DNA from: an uncultured Opitutia bacterium
GTDB taxonomy: Bacteria; Verrucomicrobiota; Verrucomicrobiia; Opitutales; UBA953
Reading direction: 5' to 3'
DNA: 50,226 nucleotides
Assembly (NCBI GenBank): GCA_903913915.1
Contig: CAIWNE010000132.1
Coordinates: 1 to 50,226, forward strand
Position 1 is the stretch's first letter; the number at the start of each line of letters is the position of its first letter. The position numbers and the translations under genes are program-made. A model generated the notes under the pieces. It was not told the DNA's origin and did not search any database. It saw nothing but the letters and a program-made list of their open reading frames with translations. Of the stretch, positions 43,159 through 50,226 are shown piece by piece.

Positions 43159-43802
43159 GGGGTCGAGGCGCCGGAGCGCTTGATGGGGAGGTTGATGACC
43201 TTCTCCGACTTGAGGGAGCCGCGCTCGAACATGAGGTGGATGCGCGCGGGCTTCTTCCAGGCGGTGCTGCCGGTCTCGTTCACGGGCTCGTCCTCGACCG
43301 TCCACTGCTTGAGGTCGGGATCGTAATATTCGTAATGGATGGCGGCGACGAACGGGCTGATCACGGTCTCGTGCTTGTCGGTCTTGTCCCGCTCGAGCTC
43401 GAGGCGCGACTGCCACTGGAAGACGAGGCCGCGGCCTTCCTCGACGAAGACGCTGAAGTCGACGTCGGGGAGCGGCGCTTCCGGCCAGTCCGCGAGGCGG
43501 CCGGCGTCGGCGAGGAGGAAGCAGAGGCGGGGCTTGGTCGAGCCGTTGCCGTCGTCGACGTCCTGGAGGGCGACGCCCGAGGCGCTCGGTCCGTAGGTGG
43601 CCTGCTCGAAGGCGGCGCGCACGAGGGCGGTCGCGGCGCGCGCGTGCTGGTCGAACAGGCGCTGGTCGCGGCCGCCGCCCCAGAGCTCGCTCATGGAGAA
43701 GAGGAAGGTGTTCAGCGTGACCATCAGGACGCCGAGGATGGCGAGCGAGACGAGCATCTCGAGCAGCGTGAAGCCGCGGCGGATCGGCGGAAGCAGGCTC
43801 AT
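43155..43802 (-). CDS. gspJ: Type II secretion minor pseudopilin GspJ
   Basis: 215 residues from ATG at 43802. Leader and N-methylation signal RRGFTLLEMLVSLAILGVLM with Glu5, then ELWGGGRDQRLFDQHARAAT, LCFLLADAGRLADWPEAPLP and the late VNETGSTAWKKPARIHLMF. The GspJ call rests on operon order (between gspI and gspK) and the GspJ-like RRGFTLLEMLVS start. 4-nt overlaps at both ends. Confidence 0.85.
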   Translation of the reverse strand: MSLLPPIRRGFTLLEMLVSLAILGVLMVTLNTFLFSMSELWGGGRDQRLFDQHARAATALVRAAFEQATYGPSASGVALQDVDDGNGSTKPRLCFLLADAGRLADWPEAPLPDVDFSVFVEEGRGLVFQWQSRLELERDKTDKHETVISPFVAAIHYEYYDPDLKQWTVEDEPVNETGSTAWKKPARIHLMFERGSLKSEKVINLPIKRSGASTP

Positions 43803-44416
43803 TGCTTGGGGGCCGGCCGCGGCGGCGCGGGAGGCTGGCCTCCCTTGGTGGGCTGGCCGTTCTTGCCGTTCTGGCCGGTCGTGCCGTTCTTGCCCTTGCC
43901 GGTCTGGCCGGGGACGAGTTTCTTGCCCTTGGTGGGCGTGCTGATGAAGCCGGAATTGCCGTCGGCCTCCTTGTAGCCGCGTTCTTTCTCGAGGCGCTCG
44001 CGCGCGTCGTCGCGGATCTTCTGGCGGTCCGAGGGGATCGACCACGTGGGGCGGAGCAGCATGCGCGTCTCGTTGATCTCGTCGCCGTAGTCGCCGTCCT
44101 TCACGGCCTGGATCTCGCACGTGAGCTGCACGGCGAAGAGGTCGCTCACGGAGGTGGCCTCGATCTTGCCCTTCCAGCGCGCGGTGCGGTCGCCGGGCAG
44201 GTGGATCTCGCCGCCGGTCTCGACGTCGTCGAAGCCCGGGGTCTCCATGAGCGCGGCGCGGCAGCGCGCGAGGTCGTCGAGCCGCTGCTCGTCCTGCTTC
44301 AGCGCGAGGCGGCCCATGAGGACGTTCGAATACGCGGCGCCGAGGCTCACGGCCGCGAGCGCGAAGATGGCGAGGCTCATCAGGACCTCGATGAGGGTGA
44401 AGCCGCGGCGTCTCAT
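43799..44416 (-). CDS. gspI: Type II secretion minor pseudopilin GspI
   Basis: 205 residues from ATG at 44416. MRRRGFTLIEVLMSLAIFAL is a class III leader with Glu5; the body includes SLGAAYSNVLMGRLALKQDE and LTCEIQAVKD. GspI is usually about 120-130 residues; the extra C-terminal part is rich in Gly, Lys, Gln and Pro (PGQTGKGKNGTTGQNGKNG, ending PPAPPRPAPKQ), probably unstructured. Overlaps gspH and gspJ by 4 nt. Confidence 0.83.
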   Translation of the reverse strand: MRRRGFTLIEVLMSLAIFALAAVSLGAAYSNVLMGRLALKQDEQRLDDLARCRAALMETPGFDDVETGGEIHLPGDRTARWKGKIEATSVSDLFAVQLTCEIQAVKDGDYGDEINETRMLLRPTWSIPSDRQKIRDDARERLEKERGYKEADGNSGFISTPTKGKKLVPGQTGKGKNGTTGQNGKNGQPTKGGQPPAPPRPAPKQ

Positions 44417-44955
44417 TTGGCGTCGACGGCCGGCAGCGGCGCGCAGGTCATCGGGTCGATCGGGATGACGGTCCGGTTCTCGTTGCGGGTGATGTCCAGG
44501 CGCACGCGGTCGCAGGTGCCGTCCGGATAGAAGCGCATGCGCGCGATGGCCTTCTCGGAGGCCACGCCGCCCAGCAGGATCGCGCCGGTGGTCTCGGGCG
44601 CGAGGATCTTGACCTTCACGCCCTCCAGCTTCGGCAGCTTCTCCTCGGTGCGCGGATGGTCCTCGTCGACGTTCTCCTCGCCCCACAGGAAGTCGGGCGC
44701 GTCCTCGTCGGCGTTGTCCGTCGGCGCGAGCTCGAGGACCTTGCCTTTCTCCACGGCCTGGCGGCGGATGGTCTGCAGCAGCGCCATCAGGGCGTCCTCG
44801 GGGTCCGAACGGGCGGTGCCCTTGAGGAGCTGCGCCGAGCCGCCGATCAGGACGGCCGCGAGCATGCTCATCAGGCCGAGGACGAGCAGCGTCTCCAACA
44901 GGGTGAAGCCGCGGCGCGCCGGCGGGCCGGATCGATGCTGCGGGGCCGGCTTCAC
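44413..44955 (-). CDS. gspH: Type II secretion minor pseudopilin GspH
   Basis: 180 residues from GTG at 44955. The leader KPAPQHRSGPPARRG is longer than usual and precedes FTLLETLLVLGLMSMLAAVL with Glu5. The remainder, with ALMALLQTIRRQAVEKGKVL and AIARMRFYPDGTCDRVRLDI, has the GspH pattern (FYPDG...). The GTG overlaps the gspG stop by 4 nt (44952-44955), supporting this start. Confidence 0.83.
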   Translation of the reverse strand: MKPAPQHRSGPPARRGFTLLETLLVLGLMSMLAAVLIGGSAQLLKGTARSDPEDALMALLQTIRRQAVEKGKVLELAPTDNADEDAPDFLWGEENVDEDHPRTEEKLPKLEGVKVKILAPETTGAILLGGVASEKAIARMRFYPDGTCDRVRLDITRNENRTVIPIDPMTCAPLPAVDAK

Positions 44956-45398
44956 CAGTTGCCGATGTCGTCTTCGGTGTCCGGCTTCTTGTCGCGGCCC
45001 ATCGAGAAGAGGTCGTAGCTCTCGGTGTTCTTGGTGCCCGGGTAGCGGTACTGGTACTCGTTGTTCCACGGGTCGACCGGCACGCGGCCGCCCTTGGCTT
45101 CCATGTACGGGCCGCGCCACTTGTCGGCCTTGCCTTCCGGGGCGACGATCAGGGCCTTGATGCCTTCCTCGGTGGAAGGATAGTCGCCCATGTCGATGCG
45201 GTAGCGGACGAGCGAGGTCTTGAGCGATTCGTTGACGAAGAGCTTGGCGACGCCTTCCTGGCTCTGGCCGAGGATCTTGTCGGTGTTCGTGACGGCGAGG
45301 CCGACGAGCATGCCGACGATCGCGACGGCGATCAGGATCTCGAGCAGGGTGAAGCCCTTGCGGAGACGGCGGGCGGGGGTCTTTTGGACGGTGGTCAT
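44952..45398 (-). CDS. gspG: Type II secretion major pseudopilin GspG
   Basis: 148 residues. Leader and helix RRLRKGFTLLEILIAVAIVG with Glu5, then RYRIDMGDYPSTEEGIKALI, DKWRGPYMEAKGGRVPVDPW, NNEYQYRYPGTKNTESYDLF and GRDKKPDTEDDIGNW: the conserved GspG core with the calcium-binding Asp residues of the C-terminal loop. Main building block of the pseudopilus. Lies 20 nt after the GspC-like gene. Confidence 0.96.
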   Translation of the reverse strand: MTTVQKTPARRLRKGFTLLEILIAVAIVGMLVGLAVTNTDKILGQSQEGVAKLFVNESLKTSLVRYRIDMGDYPSTEEGIKALIVAPEGKADKWRGPYMEAKGGRVPVDPWNNEYQYRYPGTKNTESYDLFSMGRDKKPDTEDDIGNW

Positions 45399-45418
45399 GG
45401 AGGGGAGGAGAAAAATCC

Positions 45419-46048
45419 TTAGCGGCTCTTGGTGCTCTTGGAGCTCTTGGTGGTGGGCGCGGCGTCGGTGTTGCCACGCTGGCGCGGAGCGGCGTTCGGG
45501 TCGGTGCTGCCGTCGGCGTTGCCGCCGCGGCCCTTGCCGAAACGGTCGCGCATGGACTGGCGGAAGGCTTCGATCTGCTCGGGGGTGAGATTCACGGCGC
45601 CGCCGGCCGGAGCGGCCCCGGGAGCACCCGGCACCGCCGTCGAGACGGCGGCCATCTGCGCGGCGCTCGGGCCCTTGTAGGCGATGACGACGGCCTGGTG
45701 CAGCTCCATCTTCTGGGGCTGGCCGCCGTTGTCGATGACGAGGGTCTCGTTGGCGGCGTCGAAGCCTTTCACGACGACGGGGACGTTCGCCGACGGCGCT
45801 TCGCCTTCGGCCACCCAGCTCGACTGCTTGGTCTGGGTGTTGTAGATGCTGTAGTAGTTCACGCCGCCTTCCTTGTACATGCCGCGGAATTCGAGGGTGC
45901 TCGGGGCGACGCCCGGTCCGGCCGGCGCGCTCGTGCCGCCGAAGGGTGAATTCTTGACGAGGCCGTCGAGGTCGACCGCCGAAGCTGAGCCGACGCCGAG
46001 CAACGCCGCGGCGAGCAGGCAGAAGGGGATCCGGGGAAGAGAACGCAT
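45419..46048 (-). CDS. Exported protein heading the pseudopilin operon (possible GspC counterpart)
   Basis: 209 residues from ATG at 46048. Signal peptide MRSLPRIPFCLLAAALLGVG with SASA cleavage region, so it appears secreted rather than anchored as GspC is. The central domain has LEFRGMYKEGGVNYYSIYNT, SSWVAEGE and FDAANETLVIDNGGQPQKME, a small beta fold like the homology region of GspC. A low-complexity tail contains LTPEQIEAFRQSMRDRFGKG and ends in Ser/Thr/Lys. GspC is otherwise missing from the cluster. Role inferred from position only. Confidence 0.65.
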   Translation of the reverse strand: MRSLPRIPFCLLAAALLGVGSASAVDLDGLVKNSPFGGTSAPAGPGVAPSTLEFRGMYKEGGVNYYSIYNTQTKQSSWVAEGEAPSANVPVVVKGFDAANETLVIDNGGQPQKMELHQAVVIAYKGPSAAQMAAVSTAVPGAPGAAPAGGAVNLTPEQIEAFRQSMRDRFGKGRGGNADGSTDPNAAPRQRGNTDAAPTTKSSKSTKSR

Positions 46049-46329
46049 CTTTATAAAGGGGAGGGGTATCACTAAAACACCAAGCAAGGGGTTAGGTTGC
46101 CAACAACCTCGCCATCTTGGGCGGCCCCGGGCCGTAATCGAGGAATAATGCCCAATCCGCCCCTTTTTTGCCCTTTTCAGTCCCCCTGGACCCCAAGAAA
46201 CGTCCGAATGAGCATATCTAATCAATTAACTGGTAGGGCTTTAGGGTTTTTAGCGAAAATTTGACAACTTTTTGACGCTTTCGGGCTTTGGTTTGCAACC
46301 TCCGCCCGCCCGATATGTTTAAATGACGG
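46049..46329. promoter_or_regulatory. Divergent promoter region, pseudopilin operon and cytochrome gene
   Basis: 281 nt, AT-richer than its surroundings. It must carry promoters for the leftward pseudopilin operon and the rightward cytochrome gene. TTGACA at 46261-46266 and TTGACG at 46272-46277 are close to -35 consensus; TATGTT at 46314-46319 is the best -10-like hexamer near the rightward ATG but is not ideally spaced. No operator palindrome is evident. Confidence 0.4.
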
Positions 46330-48642
46330 ATGCAGCTCCCGGCCCCTCGCGCAGCTTGGCCCACCCCGATCATCGCGATGCTCGGGGCGGCTGTCTCCGC
46401 CCTGGTCTCCCCGGTTTCGGCCCAGGACTTCCAGAAGGACGTCGCCCCTTTCCTCAACAAGTACTGCACGGAGTGCCACGACGCCGAACTGGCCAAGGGC
46501 AACCTGAACCTGGAGGCCTTCAAGGACGACTCCCGCTTCTTCCGCGACCAGCGCATCTGGCGCGAGGTGGTCAGTCAGGTGACCTCCGGCGAGATGCCCC
46601 CGGTGAAGAAGAAGGTCCGTCCGAGCCCGGCCGAGGTCGAAGGGCTCCAGACGGCCGTCCATAAGCTCCTCGCCAACGCGATCGCCAAGGCGAAGCCCGA
46701 CCCGGGCGAAGTCACGATCCGCCGCCTGAACCGGATGGAGTTCAACAACACGATCCGCGACCTCTGCTTCCTGGACGAGAATTTCTCCGCCGACTTCCCG
46801 GCCGACGACACGGGCTACGGCTTCGACAACATCGGCGATGTGCTGACGTTCTCGCCGGTCCACCTGGAGCGCTTCCTTTCCGTCGGCGAGCAGATCGCGG
46901 CCAAGGCGATGCCGACCACGCCGAACGAACTCGACGGCACGGGCCTCGCGATGATCGAGATGCTCCCGAAGGGCCGCCGCGAGGACCAGCAGCGCTTCTT
47001 CGACCCCGCGCCTTACCTCACGGGCCCGATGACGGCCCCGCGCGACGGCGACTACATCATCTCGGTCAGCCTGCGCTCCACGGGCGCGTCCGGTGATCCG
47101 ACCGCGAAGGTGGCTTTCGTCGTGGATGGCACGGAAGTCGGCCAGTACGCCTTCAAGGCGATCAAGAAATCCGAAGTCGCGACGGCCAAGGTCGCGCTGA
47201 AGGCCGGCAAGCACGAGTTCACGCTGAAGTGGCTCAATCCTCCTTCGAAGATTCCCGGCAACGCCCGCACGCTCTCGGGCCTCCGCCTCCGCCTGCTCGG
47301 CCCGACCGACACGCGTACCGAACTCCAGCGCCGCCTCGCCGCGGTGGTGGGCAACACGACCGCCGACGTCCGCGCGAAGGCGGTGGTGAACTGGTTCGTG
47401 AGCCGCGCCTTCCGTCGTCCGGCCACGGGCGCCGAGATCGCCCGCTATGCCAAGGTGTTCCTCGACGCCGAGAAGGCGGGCGGCAACTGGGAATCGGGCG
47501 CCCAGGCGATGATCGCGGTGGTGCTGTCGTCCCCGAAGTTTATCTTCCGCGCCGAGCAGGACGAGAAGCCGACCGAACGCGACGCGCACCCGGTCGGCGA
47601 GTTCGCGCTGGCCTCGCGCCTGAGCTACTTCCTCTGGGGCTCGATGCCCGACGAGGAGCTCTTCCAGCTCGCCTACGCAGGCAAGCTCTCCGCCAACCTC
47701 GAGGCCCAGGCCCGCCGTCTCCTCAAGGATCCGCGCGCGCAGTTCCTGACGCAGGGCTTCGGCCTCCAGTGGCTCCAGCTCCGCCAGCTCACGACGGTCT
47801 CCCCCGACCCGACGCTCTACCCGAAGTTCAGCGAAGGCGTCCGTTCCTCGATGATGAAGGAGACCGAGCTCTTCTTCGCCGAAGTGGTGCGCGAAGACCG
47901 CGACGTGCTCGACCTGATCGACGGCGACTTCACGTACGTCGACCGCACGCTGGCCGCGTTCTACGGGATCTCGGCCGACTTCCCGCGCGGCCGCGACAAG
48001 GGCGAGTTCGTGCGCGTGACGCTCCCGAAGGGCGACCGCGGCGGCATCCTCACCCACGCCTCGATCCTGACGGCGACTTCTAATCCGACGCGCACGTCGC
48101 CGGTGAAGCGCGGCAAGTGGATCCTCGAACAGATCCTCGGCACGCCGCCGCCGCCCGCCCCGCCGTCCGTGCCCACCCTCGACGGCCAGCAGCTCAAGGG
48201 CAACCTGCGCGAACGCATGGAACAGCATCGCCGCGACCCGGCTTGCGCCTCGTGCCACTCGCGCATGGACGCCATCGGCTTCGCGTTCGAGAAATTCGAC
48301 GGCGTGGGCCTGATGCGCACGATGGACGAAGGGAAGCCGATCGACCCGGCGGGCAAGCTCTCCGACGGACGCACCTTCGCCGGCGCCGCCGAGCTCAAGC
48401 AGCTCCTCCGCAAGGACGGCACGAAGGTCGTCCGCAACCTTTCCACGAAGCTCCTGACCTACGGCCTCGGCCGCGGCCTCGACTACTACGACGGCCCGGC
48501 GATCGACAAGATCACGGAATCGGCCGCGAAATCAGGCAATCGCTTCTCCGCGCTCGTCCTAGGCGTGGTGATGAGCGACCCTTTCCGCCTCCGCCGGGGA
48601 ACTTCCCAGGTTGAGTCGGGGTCTAACCCCTCTAAGAAGTAA
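46330..48642 (+). CDS. DUF1592/DUF1588/DUF1585 cytochrome protein (planctomycete type)
   Basis: 770 residues, exported (signal MLGAAVSALVSPVSAQ). Haem c motif CTECH near residue 45, MPPVKKK region, then RRLNRMEFNNTIRDL (DUF1587), a beta-sandwich insert at about 230-320 resembling carbohydrate-binding modules, FVSRAFRRPATGAEIARYAK (DUF1595), LASRLSYFLWGSMPDEELFQ (DUF1592), GGILTHASILTATSNPTRTS (DUF1588), a second CASCH and YGLGRGLDYYDGPAID (DUF1585). Abundant in Planctomycetes and Verrucomicrobia; biochemical role unknown. 10 nt before the DUF1552 gene. Confidence 0.93.
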   Translation: MQLPAPRAAWPTPIIAMLGAAVSALVSPVSAQDFQKDVAPFLNKYCTECHDAELAKGNLNLEAFKDDSRFFRDQRIWREVVSQVTSGEMPPVKKKVRPSPAEVEGLQTAVHKLLANAIAKAKPDPGEVTIRRLNRMEFNNTIRDLCFLDENFSADFPADDTGYGFDNIGDVLTFSPVHLERFLSVGEQIAAKAMPTTPNELDGTGLAMIEMLPKGRREDQQRFFDPAPYLTGPMTAPRDGDYIISVSLRSTGASGDPTAKVAFVVDGTEVGQYAFKAIKKSEVATAKVALKAGKHEFTLKWLNPPSKIPGNARTLSGLRLRLLGPTDTRTELQRRLAAVVGNTTADVRAKAVVNWFVSRAFRRPATGAEIARYAKVFLDAEKAGGNWESGAQAMIAVVLSSPKFIFRAEQDEKPTERDAHPVGEFALASRLSYFLWGSMPDEELFQLAYAGKLSANLEAQARRLLKDPRAQFLTQGFGLQWLQLRQLTTVSPDPTLYPKFSEGVRSSMMKETELFFAEVVREDRDVLDLIDGDFTYVDRTLAAFYGISADFPRGRDKGEFVRVTLPKGDRGGILTHASILTATSNPTRTSPVKRGKWILEQILGTPPPPAPPSVPTLDGQQLKGNLRERMEQHRRDPACASCHSRMDAIGFAFEKFDGVGLMRTMDEGKPIDPAGKLSDGRTFAGAAELKQLLRKDGTKVVRNLSTKLLTYGLGRGLDYYDGPAIDKITESAAKSGNRFSALVLGVVMSDPFRLRRGTSQVESGSNPSKK

Positions 48643-48652
48643 TCACCCCGCC

Positions 48653-49999
48653 ATGAAGACCGACCTCATCCCCCGCCGCACGGTGCTCAAAGGCCTCGGC
48701 GCCGTCATGGCGCTGCCGTGGCTCGAGGCGATGGGTCTCCAGACCGGCTGGGCCGCGGGCAACACGCCGGCGAAGAACGCCGCGCCGAACCGCATGGCGT
48801 TCCTCTACGTCCCGAACGGCGTGAACATGGACGGCTGGCGCGTCGGCGCCGAAGGCGCGCTGCCTTCCAAGCTGCCGCCGATCCTCGCGCCGCTCGCCAA
48901 CGTCAGCAAAGACTTCTCGATCCTCACGGGCCTCGCGGCCGACAAGGCCCGCTCCCATGGCGACGGCGGCGGCGACCACGCCCGCGCGATGTCCGCCTTC
49001 CTCACGGGCGCCCAGCCCCGCAAGACCGACGGCGCCAACATCCGCGCCGGCATCTCGGCCGACCAGATGGCGGCCTCCCGCATCGGCGACCGCACGCGCC
49101 TCGCCTCCCTCGAAATCGGCACCGAAGCCAGCAAGCTCGCCGGCGGCTGCGACTCGGGCTACTCGTGCATCTACCAGTCCAACATCGCTTGGCGCTCGGC
49201 CACGCAGCCGATGCCGAAGGAAGTGAACCCGAAGCTGATCTTCGAACGCCTCTTCGGCGCGGGCTCCGACCTCGAACGCCAGCGCCGCGACGCGCAGCGC
49301 AAGTCGGTCCTCGACGCGGTCCGCGAGGATTACCGCGAGCTCAACAACCGCCTCGGCGCCGACGACCAGCGCAAGCTTGACGAATATTTCACCGCGGTCC
49401 GCGAGATGGAACAGCGCATCGCGAAGTCCGGCACCGACGGCCAGTCGAAGCTCCCGGCCAACGCGGTGGCGCCGAAGGGCATCCCGGAAAGCTACGCCGA
49501 ACACCTCCGTCTCCTGGCCGACCTGATGGTGCTCGCGTTCCAGACCGACACCACCCGCGTCGCGACGTTCGTCCTCGCCAACGAAGGCAGCAACCGTTCG
49601 TACCCGTTCATCGGCGTGCGCGACGGCCACCATAGCATCTCCCACCACGGCCACGACCCGGTGAAGCTGTCGAAGATCCAAGACATCAACGTCTTCCACG
49701 CCACGCAGCTGGCCTACCTCCTCGAGCGCCTGAAGTCGGTCAAGGAAGGCGACGGCAATCTCCTCGACCATTCGATGATCGTCTACGGCTCCGGCAACGG
49801 CGACGGCGACCGTCACAACCACGACGACCTGCCGATCCTCCTCGCCGGCCACGGCTGCGGCACGATCAAGCAGGGCCGCCACATCGTCTATTCGAAGGAG
49901 ACCCCGCTCAACAATCTCTGGGTCAGCATGCTCAACCGCATGGACATCCGCGACGTCCAGTTCGGCGACAGCACCGGCGAATTGAAGAAGCTTTCTTGA
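48653..49999 (+). CDS. DUF1552 secreted protein
   Basis: 448 residues from ATG at 48653. Twin-arginine-like signal LIPRRTVLKGLGAVMALPWL. Family features: RMAFLYVPNGVNMDGWRV, LTGLAADKARSHGDGGGDHA, RAMSAFLTGAQPRKTDGANI, SGYSCIYQSNIAWRS and late HHSISHHGHDP, YGSGNGDGDRHNHDDLPILL. The His/Asp-rich motifs recall the metal sites of sulfatase/phosphatase-type proteins such as DUF1501, but function is unknown. Always found beside DUF1592-type cytochromes in PVC genomes. Confidence 0.93.
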   Translation: MKTDLIPRRTVLKGLGAVMALPWLEAMGLQTGWAAGNTPAKNAAPNRMAFLYVPNGVNMDGWRVGAEGALPSKLPPILAPLANVSKDFSILTGLAADKARSHGDGGGDHARAMSAFLTGAQPRKTDGANIRAGISADQMAASRIGDRTRLASLEIGTEASKLAGGCDSGYSCIYQSNIAWRSATQPMPKEVNPKLIFERLFGAGSDLERQRRDAQRKSVLDAVREDYRELNNRLGADDQRKLDEYFTAVREMEQRIAKSGTDGQSKLPANAVAPKGIPESYAEHLRLLADLMVLAFQTDTTRVATFVLANEGSNRSYPFIGVRDGHHSISHHGHDPVKLSKIQDINVFHATQLAYLLERLKSVKEGDGNLLDHSMIVYGSGNGDGDRHNHDDLPILLAGHGCGTIKQGRHIVYSKETPLNNLWVSMLNRMDIRDVQFGDSTGELKKLS

Positions 50000-50025
50000 G
50001 GTAGGGACGGCTCTCCGAGCCGTCC
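50000..50025. repeat. GTAG-headed hairpin
   Basis: GGTAG, then stem GGACGGCTC (50005-50013), loop TCC, GAGCCGTCC (50017-50025), 9 perfect pairs. Begins at the last base after the DUF1552 stop. Same design as 50037 and 39711 with a different stem sequence. Confidence 0.85.
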
Positions 50026-50036
50026 GCCTGTCTTAA

Positions 50037-50062
50037 GGTAGGGACAGCACCACGTGCTGTCC
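50037..50062. repeat. GTAG-headed hairpin
   Basis: GGTAG, then stem GGACAGCAC (50042-50050), loop CAC, GTGCTGTCC (50054-50062), 9 perfect pairs. Differs from the hairpin at 50000 at five of nine stem positions region-wise yet keeps full pairing on the other arm. Confidence 0.85.
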
Positions 50063-50088
50063 TAGCCCGCCTCTGCTTCGCCTTCGCG

Positions 50089-50143
50089 GGTAGGGTCGAG
50101 CATCCCTGCTCGACCGCGGCCGACCAAGGAGGGTCGGCCCTCC
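50089..50143. repeat. GTAG-headed hairpin pair, second copy of the 39711 element
   Basis: Almost identical to 39711-39766: stem GGTCGAGCA/TGCTCGACC (loop TCCC) and GGCCGACC/GGTCGGCC. Two changes, CTTG to CCTG in the first loop and GATG to GAGG in the second, fall in or next to loops; the end is CCTCC rather than CTACC. Confidence 0.85.
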
Positions 50144-50226
50144 AAGAGACAATCTCAGGTCCCAGGTCTCGGCCGTCAGGTATCTGGTGCAGGCTTTCAG
50201 GACCAGGTTCAGGATCGGGCCATCCC
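50144..50226. repeat. Intergenic repeat copy C (cut by window end)
   Basis: Starts AAGAGACAATCTCAGGT, the same junction as at 39767, and continues with CAGGTCTCGGCC, TCAGGTATCTGGTGC and TTCAGGACCAGGTTCAGG, the last block shared with copy A. The window ends inside it. No gene is visible in 50000-50226. Confidence 0.8.

Noticed and set aside
34656..46048. Type IV pilus locus instead of type II secretion
   Set aside because: GspG with its calcium loop, GspH-K minor pseudopilins and a GspD secretin without pilus genes such as pilM-Q or pilT favour type II secretion.
46201..46330. TGGTAGGG at 46231 as another GTAG hairpin element
   Set aside because: The GTAG-like string is not followed by a palindromic stem.

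Overview
High-GC, Gram-negative chromosomal DNA, best explained as a member of the PVC group and most likely Verrucomicrobiota of the Opitutae type. This is inferred from the adjacent DUF1592-family cytochrome and DUF1552 genes, a Kdo-synthesis gene, a complete set of type II secretion pseudopilins, a divergent PurM, and translation starts that almost never carry a Shine-Dalgarno sequence. I could not test the placement by alignment. The window is mostly ordinary core genome; no phage, transposase gene, CRISPR array or rRNA is visible.

Layout. 1-6112: partial gnd (left-facing), then a rightward run coaC, queG, a membrane protein, gmk, polX, kdsA, with several 4-nt stop/start overlaps. 6109-8279: menC-menE, left-facing (menaquinone). 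8280-8354: short gap before guaB that can fold as a three-way junction. 8355-11639: guaB, an Ala/Pro-rich anchored protein, exonuclease III. 11641-13600: membrane protein and POT peptide transporter, left-facing. 13674-16279: Fur-type site and feoA-feoB-small Cys-rich protein (ferrous iron uptake). 16489-19288: hisG-aguB-aguA, left-facing (histidine, and agmatine to putrescine). 19383-25292: lipoprotein, AsmA-like protein, grpE, dnaJ, nadC, birA, coaX, small membrane protein. 25289-27302: PfkB kinase, Nudix hydrolase, LysM protein, left-facing. 27391-34463: tRNA-Pro, purM, anchored protein, ferredoxin, OsmC, sugar permease, SlyD, tRNA-Ala, RmuC and an unrecognised protein. 34656-46048: type II secretion system in two converging blocks, gspD-E-F rightward and a GspC-like gene followed by gspG-H-I-J-K-L-M leftward. 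46330-49999: DUF1592-type cytochrome and DUF1552 protein.

The least ordinary content is between genes. The three convergent gene junctions that have a real gap (16280-16488, 29989-30344, 39697-40151), and the DNA after the last gene (50000-50226), contain related repeats. These comprise a palindrome-rich unit of roughly 250 nt, an 8-nt tandem array with a CAAC core, and GTAG-headed hairpins whose stems differ in sequence but remain perfectly paired. The other convergent protein-gene ends either share a 4-nt stop overlap or lie 1 nt apart. Together these look like an uncharacterised intergenic repeat system resembling REP/BIME elements. The second lead is the possible structured leader of guaB.
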